Source of the DNA: Ruminococcus sp.
GTDB lineage: Bacteria; Bacillota_A; Clostridia; Oscillospirales; Ruminococcaceae
NCBI GenBank assembly: GCA_017536105.1
Contig: JAFXRZ010000006.1
Span: 363,857-427,856, forward strand
Direction: 5' to 3'
Length of the DNA: 64,000 nt
Positions 18,212 through 27,570 of this stretch are shown here, one piece after another. The position numbers and the translations under genes are program-made. The notes beneath the pieces were generated by a model. It searched no databases. It had not been told where the DNA came from and worked only from the letters and a program-made list of their open reading frames with translations. Position 1 is the first letter of the stretch, and every line of letters begins with the position of its first letter.

Positions 18212-19629
18212 CAGCCCTCACCTCCCTTGTCAGGATAAACGCCGTTCTTGCGGACCTCGGCTATGGATATGCCCAGCTTTTCCGCAAGGAGCTTCATGGT
18301 CGTCGGCGAGCAGAAGCCTGCCTGACACCGACCCATTCCGGCACGGGTACGTCTTTTAACGCCGTCCAGAGTAGTTGCTCCGAGGGGACGGTCAATGGCT
18401 TCGAGTATCTCCCCTTCGGTGACGCTTTCGCAGCGGCAGACTATGCGTCCGTAGGCCGGCTGCTCTTTGATAAGCTTATTGCGCTCTTCAACGCTGAGGC
18501 TGAACAGCTTGGTGACGCCTTTGCGCTCTGCCTTGAAGCTGTCTTTTTCTTCGAGGGATAAGTGCTTGCCCACAAGCTCGGCGACGTATTCGCCGATAGC
18601 AGGAGCACTTGTAAGTCCGGGAGATTCTATGCCTGCAAGGTCGATGAAGCCGGGAGCATCTTCGGGTTCTCCGATGATGAAATCTCCGCTTTCGCCCACG
18701 GAACGCAGACCCGAGAAGCCGGTTATAACAGAGCCGAAGGGTATGTCTTTGACAGACAGCGCAGCCTTGGCTCTTACTGTAGCAAGGCCGCCGGCTGTTG
18801 TTGCAGTGTCTTCCTTGTCCTCGATATCATCGGCTGTGGGTCCTAAGATAAGGTTGCCGTGGACCGTGGGAGAAACAAGGATGCCCTTGCCCATTTTCGT
18901 CGGCAGCTGGAAGATGGTATTCTTCACGGTATCTCCTGCCGTGCGGTCGAGGAGCATATATTCGCCGCGGCGTGGGATGACTTTGAGCTTGGTCTCGCTG
19001 ACACAGTTATGGATAACATCGGAATAAAGGCCGGCTGCGTTTATAACTATCTTGGCATCTAAGTCTCCTCTGTCGGTGATGACGGTATAGCCGGAGGAAG
19101 TTTTCTTTACGTCCCGGACGCAGGTGGAAAGCCTGAACTCAACGCCGTTTTCACAGGCATTCTCGGCGAAGGCAAGAGTCATCTCAAAGGGGCAGACTAT
19201 TCCCGAAGTGGGAGCATAGAGAGCTGCAACGACTTCATCCGTCAGGGCAGGCTCCATTTTTCTTGCTTCGTCGCCGGAGATCAGCTCAGCCGGGACACCG
19301 TTTATATCCGCACGCTCCTTGAGCTCGTCAAGGCCGCCTTTCTGGGCTTCGTCGAAGCAGAGCACCAGGGCTCCGTTATTTATGAATGCAAAATCCAGCT
19401 GTTTTGCAAGCTGCGGCATCATCCGGCTTCCGCGAACATTGAATCTTGCTTTTAAAGAGCCGGGCTTGGCGTCAAAGCCTGCGTGGACTATGGCGCTGTT
19501 GGCTTTGCTGGTGCCTTCGCAGACATCGCTTTCGCGGTCAACGACGCAGACCGAGAGCTTGTACTTTGAAAGCTCTCTTGCGCAGGCACAGCCAACGGCT
19601 CCGGCACCGATGATAAGAACATCGTACAA
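18211..19629 (-). CDS. GlpA-like FAD-dependent oxidoreductase with BFD-type [2Fe-2S] domain
   Basis: A 472-residue protein. A DAO-type FAD fold starts VLIIGAGAVGCACAREL, with SAIVHAGFDAKPG and INAAGLYSD as in glycerol-3-phosphate dehydrogenases (GlpA/GlpD). The last ~75 residues are a BFD-like [2Fe-2S] domain with CRCE and, 32 residues on, CQAGFC. The start is TTG at 19629 behind AGGTGATCTGA; there is no better ATG. Likely role: anaerobic oxidation of glycerol-3-phosphate or a similar hydroxyacid, with the two downstream genes. No glpK or glpF is nearby, so the substrate is not confirmed. Confidence 0.85.
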   Translation of the reverse strand: MYDVLIIGAGAVGCACARELSKYKLSVCVVDRESDVCEGTSKANSAIVHAGFDAKPGSLKARFNVRGSRMMPQLAKQLDFAFINNGALVLCFDEAQKGGLDELKERADINGVPAELISGDEARKMEPALTDEVVAALYAPTSGIVCPFEMTLAFAENACENGVEFRLSTCVRDVKKTSSGYTVITDRGDLDAKIVINAAGLYSDVIHNCVSETKLKVIPRRGEYMLLDRTAGDTVKNTIFQLPTKMGKGILVSPTVHGNLILGPTADDIEDKEDTATTAGGLATVRAKAALSVKDIPFGSVITGFSGLRSVGESGDFIIGEPEDAPGFIDLAGIESPGLTSAPAIGEYVAELVGKHLSLEEKDSFKAERKGVTKLFSLSVEERNKLIKEQPAYGRIVCRCESVTEGEILEAIDRPLGATTLDGVKRRTRAGMGRCQAGFCSPTTMKLLAEKLGISIAEVRKNGVYPDKGGEG

Positions 19630-19684
19630 TCAGATCACCTCATTATTTGTTAAATTTGTCAGAAAACAACAGATATATATAGTT

Positions 19685-19713
19685 ATTATAACATATAATC
19701 AACAAAAAAGCAA
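19685..19713 (-). promoter_or_regulatory. Promoter of the flavoprotein operon
   Basis: On the minus strand TTGCTT, 17 bp, then TATAAT with an extended TGt. The predicted leader is about 50 nt. Confidence 0.65.
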
Positions 19714-19756
19714 GGGCTGTACAAAATAAAGTCGGGGAAAAATTTTGAATAGAACA

Positions 19757-19798
19757 AAACGGGCATCGCTCTGCTCTGCGGCGGAGAAACACCCGTTT
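19757..19798 (-). terminator. Terminator of the lipase/WG-repeat gene
   Basis: Arms AAAACGGGC / ACCCGTTT enclose a structured GC-rich loop, just after the stop at 19804 on the minus strand and followed there by TTTTGTTC. It also lies downstream of the flavoprotein promoter region, so it keeps the two units apart. Confidence 0.6.
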
Positions 19799-19803
19799 GA
19801 GAA

Positions 19804-22692
19804 TTATTTCTTTTTGCGCTTTACGTAAACGATCACCGCGATGACGAGCACTGCTGCCGAAACGCCGGAAACAACTACTGAGATGATGAGAACTGTGTTT
19901 TTCCAGCTGTCGGAGTCGTTTTCGCTGTCGTCGTCGGAACTGCGGGACTTGCCCTTGCCCGAGCCTTTGCTGTCTGGATCGTCGGGGTCTGTGACATCCT
20001 CGCCGGGGTCGTCTTCATCGGGATCGGGGTCATCGCCGTCGATATCCGGGGTTATACCCTGCTCCTTTTCGCGTTCGGCTTCGACCGTCGGTTTGATCTC
20101 GGGAGGAACATCTTCTGTAAGCTCGATGTTTTTGAAGTCATCGTCAAGTCCGCCGACCTTGCAGAAGAGCTCTTTGCCTTCTTCAATCGTCACAGATTCG
20201 ATATACTGCGAATCGTAGGGATCCTGATATTCTTCAACGGAGAAATTATCGAAGTTTTCCGCGAAGAGATCCATTGTGCCGTCATCGGTGCCTATTATCC
20301 TGAAATAGTATTCGCTGCCGTTGTTCGGGAGAAGGAAGTTCTTGACTATCTCGCCTTCGCCGGCATCAAGGGTGTAGGCTGGGAAGATCGTTGCTTCCTC
20401 ATTCACCTTTCCGTCCCTGACCTCCGCAACGACCTCGCCGTCACAGTCGATGATCTGGACGTCTATCGGACAGGATAGCGCTATACGGAAATATCTGGAG
20501 TTAATCGCTTCCGGTCTTACAACTCCTGTTTTCACTGCGGCATAATAGCCTGCCATAACGTGGTTCGTATAATCATCATTATGTTCAAACACAGAAGTAT
20601 AATCTTTCTTAAACGGCACAATATTTCCGAACTTATGATAGATCGTTTTATCTCCCTTTGTAGGCTTGACATTGTTGAACCCTATCTGTATGCCAGGTCC
20701 GTATGGACCGAAGGTATCGTAGTAATTGAAGATGTTCCAGATATTACTGTACTTTTTTTGCGTGCAGTTTGATTCTATTGAATTGAGAGCGCCGAAGGTA
20801 TAGACAAATACATTTACATCTTTGTTAGTCAATCCTTCGGGAAGTTCGTTATCGAGAGAAGCGCCCATAAGATTAGCCGCCGCACCTCCGAGGCTGTGTC
20901 CTGTGAGAAGTATCTTTACACTGTCGGCGGAGGAGAGCTCGTTTTTATGCTTATTTACAAAGAAGCCAATACCTGTTTTTACATCATCTGCGTATTCGAG
21001 AAATTTATCATAAGCTTTATAACCGTAGTAATTTGTAGTGCCTCCGAAAATTGAATCGGCTAAAGCATCAATATAAACGGCCTCATAAGAGGTCTCTGTT
21101 CCGCGAAGGGTTATCATTATAAGCTTTTCGCCGTCGAGGTCTTTCATCGCTATGGAAAAAGCAAAATCGTTGTCGTCAGTAAAGTCCAGGCTGTCCTCGT
21201 TAAAAGAGCTGTCCGGATAACTTAAAAGAGAGATGTCCTTATCTTTTACGCCGAGAGCCTTATAAGCCGGAACGATATAATGGCCTTGTCCGAAATACTT
21301 GCTTCCCTCACCTCCGTCCGAAGCTGCGGCACAGAGGGCTGCCGAGAGAGTTGCGATCTCCTTGTTATATTTTGTAGCATTATAGCCGCTGAACATTTGC
21401 TTACCGATATATACTTCTGCTTTGCCCTTGCACGGGTCATCGTCTGAGCGGTAGTCGTCGTTGTATTCGATGGTAGCATACTTGCAGACATGGGAATAAT
21501 ACTTTGTCTTATCCACATTTACTGAGAAATCATAGCCTTTGGGTGCTGCGTCATCACTGATCCTGAGAACGCCCCAGCCTCCTTTGTATTTTACCCATGC
21601 CATTCCGTTGTGGACAGGTCTTACGTCTTCAAATGTGCCGTAGGGATAAAGAAGCTCGCCGTCGGTGGTGACGAAAGAATACTTGCCGTTTTTCTTTACG
21701 GCGACATAGCCCTCGGAGGGCATATAGGGGACAGGTTGCTTTTTGCCGAAGGGCCAGAGGACAATATTCGCATCGACATTTCCTTCAATGCCGTCTATCC
21801 CGGCAATGATGAGCTTGCCGTTTTCGTCGTAAAGATCCCATTTTTTATCCTTGTACCCGGCAACATATGTGCCATCAAAAAACAAGTCAATTGTTTTATA
21901 TTTATCAGGACATTCTCTGATTTTTGTACAGACAGCATCGGTATAAACAAAATCAGTAACGAGCTTTTCATTTGCGAAGATAGCGATCTTATCCATATCA
22001 ACATCTTCAATGATACGGGCACCCGGTTGGATGGTATCATCTATCTTGTCTGTAAGCGTTCCCTTGCAGCAGGCTCCGGAAGAAGGCAGGAGCATTTGAT
22101 CTTCAAGGAAAAAACTTTCTTCAAAAAAATAATTATTGGTAAGCATGACCTTATCGGTAGCTTCATCATAAACAGCAAGATCACCGGAAACGCCGCCGAC
22201 TCCTCCGGCTCTGCCCCAACTATTTTCTGCAGATTCAAGGCTCACAGTATCCTCGCTGATATAATAACTTGAATCAGAATTGTAAATGGTGCTTGAAGGA
22301 AAGACTGAATAACCGTCGCTCATATACAAGCCGGACATGAGGCCGGTTTTGTTCATAGCTTCCGAAGGAAAGCCGTCGAAAGCATCGTCGATTACAGGCT
22401 TTAAGTCGTAAGTGACAAGAAAAAATCTTTCACCGACATAGACACCCTGTTTATTCCTGACGCGTCCGCAGATCACAGCGCATTTATTATAATAAGCTCC
22501 TTTTGAAAAGTCGCTTACAAAGACATCTACAATATCTCTGTTAGGTTCGACTACCCAATCAAGGGCTTGCTTTATCAGTCTTTTCGGCTCTTTTTGTTCA
22601 GCCGGGTCTTCGTTATCGGCAAATGCACCGAGACTGCACAAAACGGCTGTGACGCAGGCAGTCAGGCACAGGATGATCTTTTTGAACAGCAC
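19804..22692 (-). CDS. Cell-surface class 3 lipase with WG repeats and C-terminal membrane anchor
   Basis: A 962-residue protein. The best start is GTG at 22692, six bases after GGGGAG; upstream ATGs lie before that site. A signal peptide ends near SLGAFADNE. Residues ~280-380 hold WG-type repeats (KKWDLYDENGKLI, KKNGKYSFVTTDGELLYPYG, YKGGWGVLRI). A Lipase_3 alpha/beta-hydrolase domain follows, with the nucleophile Ser in LLTGHSLGGAAANLMG (about residue 630) and a RGTETS oxyanion segment. After a long acidic Pro/Asp/Ser linker, one transmembrane helix and a KRKKK tail anchor it. Likely an esterase at the outer cell surface; substrate unknown. Confidence 0.85.
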   Translation of the reverse strand: MLFKKIILCLTACVTAVLCSLGAFADNEDPAEQKEPKRLIKQALDWVVEPNRDIVDVFVSDFSKGAYYNKCAVICGRVRNKQGVYVGERFFLVTYDLKPVIDDAFDGFPSEAMNKTGLMSGLYMSDGYSVFPSSTIYNSDSSYYISEDTVSLESAENSWGRAGGVGGVSGDLAVYDEATDKVMLTNNYFFEESFFLEDQMLLPSSGACCKGTLTDKIDDTIQPGARIIEDVDMDKIAIFANEKLVTDFVYTDAVCTKIRECPDKYKTIDLFFDGTYVAGYKDKKWDLYDENGKLIIAGIDGIEGNVDANIVLWPFGKKQPVPYMPSEGYVAVKKNGKYSFVTTDGELLYPYGTFEDVRPVHNGMAWVKYKGGWGVLRISDDAAPKGYDFSVNVDKTKYYSHVCKYATIEYNDDYRSDDDPCKGKAEVYIGKQMFSGYNATKYNKEIATLSAALCAAASDGGEGSKYFGQGHYIVPAYKALGVKDKDISLLSYPDSSFNEDSLDFTDDNDFAFSIAMKDLDGEKLIMITLRGTETSYEAVYIDALADSIFGGTTNYYGYKAYDKFLEYADDVKTGIGFFVNKHKNELSSADSVKILLTGHSLGGAAANLMGASLDNELPEGLTNKDVNVFVYTFGALNSIESNCTQKKYSNIWNIFNYYDTFGPYGPGIQIGFNNVKPTKGDKTIYHKFGNIVPFKKDYTSVFEHNDDYTNHVMAGYYAAVKTGVVRPEAINSRYFRIALSCPIDVQIIDCDGEVVAEVRDGKVNEEATIFPAYTLDAGEGEIVKNFLLPNNGSEYYFRIIGTDDGTMDLFAENFDNFSVEEYQDPYDSQYIESVTIEEGKELFCKVGGLDDDFKNIELTEDVPPEIKPTVEAEREKEQGITPDIDGDDPDPDEDDPGEDVTDPDDPDSKGSGKGKSRSSDDDSENDSDSWKNTVLIISVVVSGVSAAVLVIAVIVYVKRKKK

Positions 22693-22726
22693 AAAGCTCT
22701 CCCCTTTCATGTTTTCGGTCATATAT

Positions 22727-22755
22727 ATTTTATCACAAAACGTGAGAATAGTCAA
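22727..22755 (-). promoter_or_regulatory. Promoter of the surface lipase gene
   Basis: On the minus strand TTGACT, 17 bp, then TAAAAT, about 30 bp before the GTG start. It is divergent from the promoter at 22773-22801. Confidence 0.7.
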
Positions 22756-22772
22756 CAAAAAATGCCGGGTGA

Positions 22773-22801
22773 TTGACGGGAAGCCTTGGATGTGATAGAA
22801 T
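22773..22801 (+). promoter_or_regulatory. Promoter of the DUF6171 gene
   Basis: TTGACG, 17 bp, then TAGAAT with an extended TGa. The start would fall about 25 bp before the ATG at 22831. Confidence 0.7.
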
Positions 22802-22830
22802 GATAAAAAAGCGGAAAGGAGAGCTTTGAG

Positions 22831-23085
22831 ATGGACAGACCGCCCTGCAAAAAATGCCTGCTTGCCGAGGTCGGACAGGCAGACATAAGCGCTGAGATAG
22901 ATAGGCTGAAGGCTGCTCTGCCGGAGAGCGAGAGGGCTTCGGTCCCGGAATATGAAAAAAGGCTCTCGCGCTGCAGGGAGTGCGAAAGCCTGTCTGAAGG
23001 TATGTGTATCAAATGCGGCTGCTTTGTGGAGCTGCGGGCTGCAAAGGCCAAAAGCTGCTGCCCCGATGTGCCGGCGAGGTGGTAG
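22831..23085 (+). CDS. Small Cys-rich DUF6171-like protein
   Basis: An 84-residue protein with AAGGAG before the ATG. Eight or nine cysteines occur as CKKC, CREC, CIKCGC and a final CC, suggesting two zinc-binding ribbons around a helix (residues 17-42). The layout matches small uncharacterised DUF6171-type proteins of Clostridia. No function is known. It converges with the lipase gene; the stops are 1 bp apart, leaving no room for a separate terminator. Confidence 0.7.
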   Translation: MDRPPCKKCLLAEVGQADISAEIDRLKAALPESERASVPEYEKRLSRCRECESLSEGMCIKCGCFVELRAAKAKSCCPDVPARW

Positions 23086-23086
23086 G

Positions 23087-24427
23087 TCAATAGCCCTGCT
23101 CTTTCAGCTCTTTTACGAGATCCACATAGAACTCCCGGACATCGAAATCTTTGATGTTCTCGCGCATGAGGTCAATGATATCGCCGTGGGAGATGCCGCG
23201 CCTGCCTTTATGCTCTATATACACGCTGTCGGGAAAATACATTCCCGACTTTTTTGTTACAAGGCCGTCGTTGTGCTTATCGTAGGGCTTGTTGAGCAGG
23301 AAGCCGATGTTCAGGGGGAATGCTGCCGAACGGGCGCTGTTCATGGCGCTCATTACCGAGCGGTAGCGGACTCCGGGCATTTCGGGAGTTTCTTCGTTGA
23401 AGCGTGAACAGCTTGCGGCTGTAAGGTCGCGGACACCGTTTAAAAAGCTGGGGGAAGAGTCGCCCAGCTTTTTGAAGAGCTTGTTATATTTTCTGTCAAC
23501 GAAGCCCTGGACAGACTCGGGTATTTTTGCGAGGAGCTTATCGACGAACTCGCAGCCGAGGTGGGGGGTGTTTATAGTTGTCAGTGTAGCTACATACTGC
23601 GACATACCCAGCTTTGAGATAGCGCAGCGGCTGTCGAGACCGCCCTTTGAATGGGCGATTATATTCACTTTTTCGGCACCTGTCTCGGCAAGGACCTGCT
23701 TTATCCTTTCGGCAAGCTCGGCGGCGCTTATCTCGATCTTATTCGCGCTCTGCTGTCCGCCGTAATAGATGACTGCACCGTTTCGGATGAGCTCGGCAGG
23801 TATCCTGCCCCAGTAGTTGACAAGCTGCCAGTCCCGGAAGAAGATGCCGTGGACCATAAGTATGGGGTATTTTGTTTTGCAGACCTCGTTTTCCTTTCGT
23901 GCGGAATCAAGCTCAGCCTTGGCTTCTTCAAATCTGTACTCGCGGACTGCCGAACGGTAGAAGGAGATAAAGACGAAGACGTTGGCGGCGGGGATATACC
24001 ACAGGAAGAAAAGGGCGATAAAGCGCAGGACTTTGATCTGCCTTGCGGAGGATGCAACGCGGACGATACCGCTGAGGCAAACAACTGTGATAACAAGCTC
24101 GGCCAAAAGGGTGCCGAAGATGTTTCTGAGCCAGCCGTTTTTCGGGAAGGCGAAGATCATAACTGCGATCCCGGCTATGGAACAGAAGATGCCGCAGCCC
24201 AGGACGAATGCCCCTGAGCTCAGCCTTTTGAGCTTTGGGGTCTCGCTTTTGCAGCCGTGGTCCTTGAACATGAACACGAGGGTAACAAGGACGGAGAAGG
24301 CTGTTATTGCGGCCTTTGCTGCACCGGAGAGAGGGACGGTCTCCCAGACCAAAAGGGCATTGGCGGCACACAGGATGAACGCCGACCAGATCATGCCCTG
24401 TATCTTGCCTATGGGGCTGTTTTTCAT
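23087..24427 (-). CDS. Membrane-anchored alpha/beta-hydrolase (triacylglycerol-lipase-like)
   Basis: A 446-residue protein. Residues ~10-165 contain four or five transmembrane segments. The rest is a lipase-type hydrolase: oxyanion strand PILMVHGIFFRDW (about residue 188), nucleophile Ser in NIIAHSKGGLDSR (about 260), Asp in HNDGLV (about 388) and His in ISHGDIIDL near the end. Lipases with this HSKGG motif cleave acylglycerols or similar esters. The fused membrane domain is uncommon and suggests action on membrane lipids. It lies 18 bp after aguB on the same strand, so it may be co-transcribed with the polyamine genes. Confidence 0.82.
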   Translation of the reverse strand: MKNSPIGKIQGMIWSAFILCAANALLVWETVPLSGAAKAAITAFSVLVTLVFMFKDHGCKSETPKLKRLSSGAFVLGCGIFCSIAGIAVMIFAFPKNGWLRNIFGTLLAELVITVVCLSGIVRVASSARQIKVLRFIALFFLWYIPAANVFVFISFYRSAVREYRFEEAKAELDSARKENEVCKTKYPILMVHGIFFRDWQLVNYWGRIPAELIRNGAVIYYGGQQSANKIEISAAELAERIKQVLAETGAEKVNIIAHSKGGLDSRCAISKLGMSQYVATLTTINTPHLGCEFVDKLLAKIPESVQGFVDRKYNKLFKKLGDSSPSFLNGVRDLTAASCSRFNEETPEMPGVRYRSVMSAMNSARSAAFPLNIGFLLNKPYDKHNDGLVTKKSGMYFPDSVYIEHKGRRGISHGDIIDLMRENIKDFDVREFYVDLVKELKEQGY

Positions 24428-24445
24428 CGTATCGACCTCTCGGGT

Positions 24446-25318
24446 TTATTTGGTAATGATCGTGTACTTCTCGGGACGGCGGTCGCGGAAGAGCCCCCAT
24501 TCAAGGCGGGCTTTTTTGTTTTCCTCGGTATCAAACTCACAGGTGATGACAGCGTCGCCTTCCCGTTCCGCCTGGACTGCGATATCGCCGATAACGTCGG
24601 TGATGAAGGAGGAACCGTAGAACCTGAGGGCTGATCTCTGTCCGCCGTTTTCCTCTGTGGGCTCGACAGTCTCGATACCGTAGCGGTTGGCTGCGATAAC
24701 GGGAACGAAATTAGCTGCCGCGTGGCCCTGCATGGTACGTCTCCAATGGGGCATGGAATCGGTCTCGAGGATAGGCTCGCCGCCGATGGCTGTGGGGTAA
24801 AGCTGGAGGTCTGCTCCCATTAATGCCATTGCCCTTGCGCACTCCGGGAACCACTGATCCCAGCAGATACCCACGCCGATACGTCCGAAGCTGGTGTCCC
24901 AGACCTTGAAACCGGTGTTGCCGGGGGTAAAGTAGAATTTCTCCTGATAGTAGTGGTCATCGGGGATGTGGGTCTTGCGGTAAACGCCAAGGACTGAGCC
25001 GTCTGCATCAATGACAGCAACGGAGTTGTAAAGCACGTTGACGTCGCGCTCGTAGAAGCTTACAGGCAGGACAACGCCAAGCTCCTTTGCAAGGACTGAA
25101 AAGTGCCTGACTGCGTCGTTTTCGGCGGTGGGCTTTGCAAAAGCGTAGTAATCGTAGCGCCTCTCCTGGCAGAAATACTGCCTCTCGAAAAGCTCCGGCA
25201 GGAGAATGACATTTGCGCCCTTTCCTGCTGCTTCGCGTACAAGTTTGTCGGCGCAGGCTATGTTTTCTTCAACGTTTCGCGTGCAGGACATCTGCACGGC
25301 TGCTGCGGTTATTTTCAT
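24446..25318 (-). CDS. aguB: N-carbamoylputrescine amidase
   Basis: A 290-residue nitrilase-superfamily enzyme. The catalytic triad is visible: Glu in LLPELFERQYFCQ, Lys in YRKTHIPDDHYYQEK and Cys in GVGICWDQWFPECAR. The QYFCQ and HIPDDHYYQEKFYF segments are typical of AguB. It hydrolyses N-carbamoylputrescine to putrescine, CO2 and ammonia. The ATG at 25318 follows AAAGGAGG; a longer in-frame start at 25360 lies inside aguA. It is 14 bp after aguA and completes the agmatine-to-putrescine route. Confidence 0.95.
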   Translation of the reverse strand: MKITAAAVQMSCTRNVEENIACADKLVREAAGKGANVILLPELFERQYFCQERRYDYYAFAKPTAENDAVRHFSVLAKELGVVLPVSFYERDVNVLYNSVAVIDADGSVLGVYRKTHIPDDHYYQEKFYFTPGNTGFKVWDTSFGRIGVGICWDQWFPECARAMALMGADLQLYPTAIGGEPILETDSMPHWRRTMQGHAAANFVPVIAANRYGIETVEPTEENGGQRSALRFYGSSFITDVIGDIAVQAEREGDAVITCEFDTEENKKARLEWGLFRDRRPEKYTIITK

Positions 25319-25332
25319 AACAGCTCCTCCTT

Positions 25333-26436
25333 TTATCGCGGTATCTGCTGTGTTATACAATGGATATTGCCGCCGCCGATTATTATTTCTCGTGCGTCTA
25401 TGGGGACTATCCGGCGGTCGGGACAGAGTTCTTTCATTATGCGGACAGCACGCCGGTCGCTTTCCTTGTTTTCTCCGCCGAACTGCGGCAGGAGGACAGC
25501 TTTGTTGGTGAAATAGAAATTCACATAGGAGGCTGCAAGGCGTTCGCCGACTTCGCGCTGATCCTCGCCCTCCTCAAAGACATAGCCTGCAAGGTCGTGG
25601 TCGGTTATGGTCACGGGGACATCGGGTATCGGCAGCTTATGGACTTTGATCTTCCGGCCTTTGGCATCGGTCTCCTGTTCGAGATAGTCGAGGCAGGCTT
25701 TTGAAAGAGGGTACTGCTCGTCTGCGGGGTCGTCTGTCCAGGCAAGCACCACTTCTCCGGGACGGATAAAAGCGCAGACGTTATCAACGTGCTCGTTTGT
25801 TTCGTCGTTATATATGCCCCTCGGCAGCCAGAGAACTTTTTCGCCTCCCAGGTAATTGCAGAGGGTCTCTTCTATCTGCTGCTTTGTGAGGTGTGGGTTC
25901 CTGCCCTTGCTCAGCAGGCAGCTTTCGGTGACCATTACTGTACCTTCGCCGTCGGAGTGTATCGAGCCGCCTTCCAGGACGAAATGCTGTGCGTCGTAGA
26001 AGTCGAAGCCGGTGATCTCGCAGAACCGAGAGGCTAAAGCGTTGTCCTTTTCCCAATGGGCGTAAAGGCCGTCAAATCCTCCGCCCCAGGCGTTGAACTG
26101 CCAGTCTATGCCCCGGACTTCCCTGCCGTTTTTAACAAAGGTCGGAGCAACGTCACGAGCCCAGGAATCATCCGAGGGAATATTTATTATTTTTATATTC
26201 GAGACGTCCGCAAGAAGCTCCCTTGCTTTCTGCTCGTTCTTATCGCAGACGATGACATAGACAAGCTCATCCTTTGCAGCTTCGCGGATAAGCTCGGCAA
26301 AAACACACTGAGCAGGCTCTGCACCGTATCCCCAAGAGCCGGGACGCTCGGGAAATATAATTATTGTTGCCCTATGGGGCTCAAACTCCCCGGGCATTCG
26401 GAAGCCGTCGGAAGAGGGGAAAGAAGTCAGTTTCAC
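25333..26436 (-). CDS. aguA: Agmatine deiminase
   Basis: A 367-residue guanidine-modifying enzyme. Family motifs: SWARDVAPTFV, WGGGFDGLY, the catalytic-site VLEGGSIHSDG, the His in DETNEHVDN, and the nucleophile Cys in IIGGGNIHCITQQIP at the C-terminus. It converts agmatine to N-carbamoylputrescine plus ammonia. The start is GTG, overlapping the nspC stop as GTGA, with AGGAGAGA upstream, so the two genes are translationally coupled. Confidence 0.95.
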   Translation of the reverse strand: MKLTSFPSSDGFRMPGEFEPHRATIIIFPERPGSWGYGAEPAQCVFAELIREAAKDELVYVIVCDKNEQKARELLADVSNIKIINIPSDDSWARDVAPTFVKNGREVRGIDWQFNAWGGGFDGLYAHWEKDNALASRFCEITGFDFYDAQHFVLEGGSIHSDGEGTVMVTESCLLSKGRNPHLTKQQIEETLCNYLGGEKVLWLPRGIYNDETNEHVDNVCAFIRPGEVVLAWTDDPADEQYPLSKACLDYLEQETDAKGRKIKVHKLPIPDVPVTITDHDLAGYVFEEGEDQREVGERLAASYVNFYFTNKAVLLPQFGGENKESDRRAVRIMKELCPDRRIVPIDAREIIIGGGNIHCITQQIPR

Positions 26437-27569
26437 GAAAGTCTCTCCTTAAAATCCTCATACCCGAAACGCTTGATGAGCTCATAGCTGCCGTCCTCGC
26501 GGAGGAGGGCTATGTCGGGCAGGGGCATACCGTTGAAGGTGTTGTTCTTGACCATTGAATATATCGCCATGTCCTCGAAGCAGAGGCGGTCACCGGGCTG
26601 CAAAGGCTCGTCGAAGCTGTAGTCGCCGATGATGTCTCCGGCAAGGCAGGTACGGGAGGAGAGCCTGTAGGTGTGGGGCTTTTCGTCGGCTTTGCCGCTT
26701 AGATACAGCGGAGGACGGTAGGGCATTTCCAGGACGTCCGGCATATGGCAGGCGGCTGAGGCATCGAGGATCGCGATGTCGATCTCGTTGCTGACTATCT
26801 CCATGACTTCCGTGACGAGCCAGCCGGCATTGAGGGCAGCGGCTTCACCGGGTTCGAGATAGACCTGCACACCGTAGGTGCTTTGGACGTGTTCTATAAG
26901 GCGGCAGAGGCGGCTGATGTCGTAGCCGGGTCGGGTAATATGATGACCGCCGCCGAAGTTTATCCATTTCATTTGCGGAAGATACTTGCCGAACTTTTCT
27001 TCAAAGACGGCAAGGGTCTTCTCGAGGGCATCGGAGTCCTGCTCGCAGAGAGTGTGGAAATGCAGTCCGTCGATGTATTTAAGCACGGTTTCGTCGAAGT
27101 CGCAGAGGCGCACTCCCAGCCTTGAACCCGGAGCACAGGGGTCGTATATCGGGGTGTCCTGCGTGGAGCACTCGGGATTGACACGCAGGCCTATGCTCTT
27201 GCATCTGCACCTGTCCTTGAACTTCAGAAGCTGGGCGCAGGAATTGAAAACTATGTGGTCGCTGACGGCTGCTATCTCGTCGAACTCGGAGTCCTTATAG
27301 GCAGGACAGAAAACGTGGACTTCGCCGCCGAACTCTTCCCTGCCGAGCCTGGCTTCATACAATCCGCTGGCAGTCGTTCCCGAGAGATAGTCCGAGAGCA
27401 TGGGATAGACAGAAAACATGGAAAAAGCCTTCTGGGCAAGAAGTATGCGGCAGCCTGTTTTTTCGGCGACATCGTGAAGTATCTCCGCATTACGGCGAAG
27501 CCCTGCCTCGTCAACGACGTAGGCAGGGGTCTCGATGTTTTTGAATATTTCTCTTGCAGTTTTTATCAT
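26433..27569 (-). CDS. nspC: Carboxynorspermidine/carboxyspermidine decarboxylase
   Basis: A 378-residue PLP enzyme of the alanine-racemase-fold decarboxylases. It has the PLP Lys in RILLAQKAFSMF, the INFGGGHHITRPGYD loop, the YLEPGEAAALNAGWLVTEV segment and CHMPDVLEMPYRPPL near the C-terminal active site, all characteristic of NspC. It removes CO2 from carboxyspermidine or carboxynorspermidine to give spermidine or norspermidine. It starts one base after the dehydrogenase stop (TGATATG) and overlaps aguA by 4 bp. Confidence 0.94.
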   Translation of the reverse strand: MIKTAREIFKNIETPAYVVDEAGLRRNAEILHDVAEKTGCRILLAQKAFSMFSVYPMLSDYLSGTTASGLYEARLGREEFGGEVHVFCPAYKDSEFDEIAAVSDHIVFNSCAQLLKFKDRCRCKSIGLRVNPECSTQDTPIYDPCAPGSRLGVRLCDFDETVLKYIDGLHFHTLCEQDSDALEKTLAVFEEKFGKYLPQMKWINFGGGHHITRPGYDISRLCRLIEHVQSTYGVQVYLEPGEAAALNAGWLVTEVMEIVSNEIDIAILDASAACHMPDVLEMPYRPPLYLSGKADEKPHTYRLSSRTCLAGDIIGDYSFDEPLQPGDRLCFEDMAIYSMVKNNTFNGMPLPDIALLREDGSYELIKRFGYEDFKERLS

Positions 27570-27570
27570 A

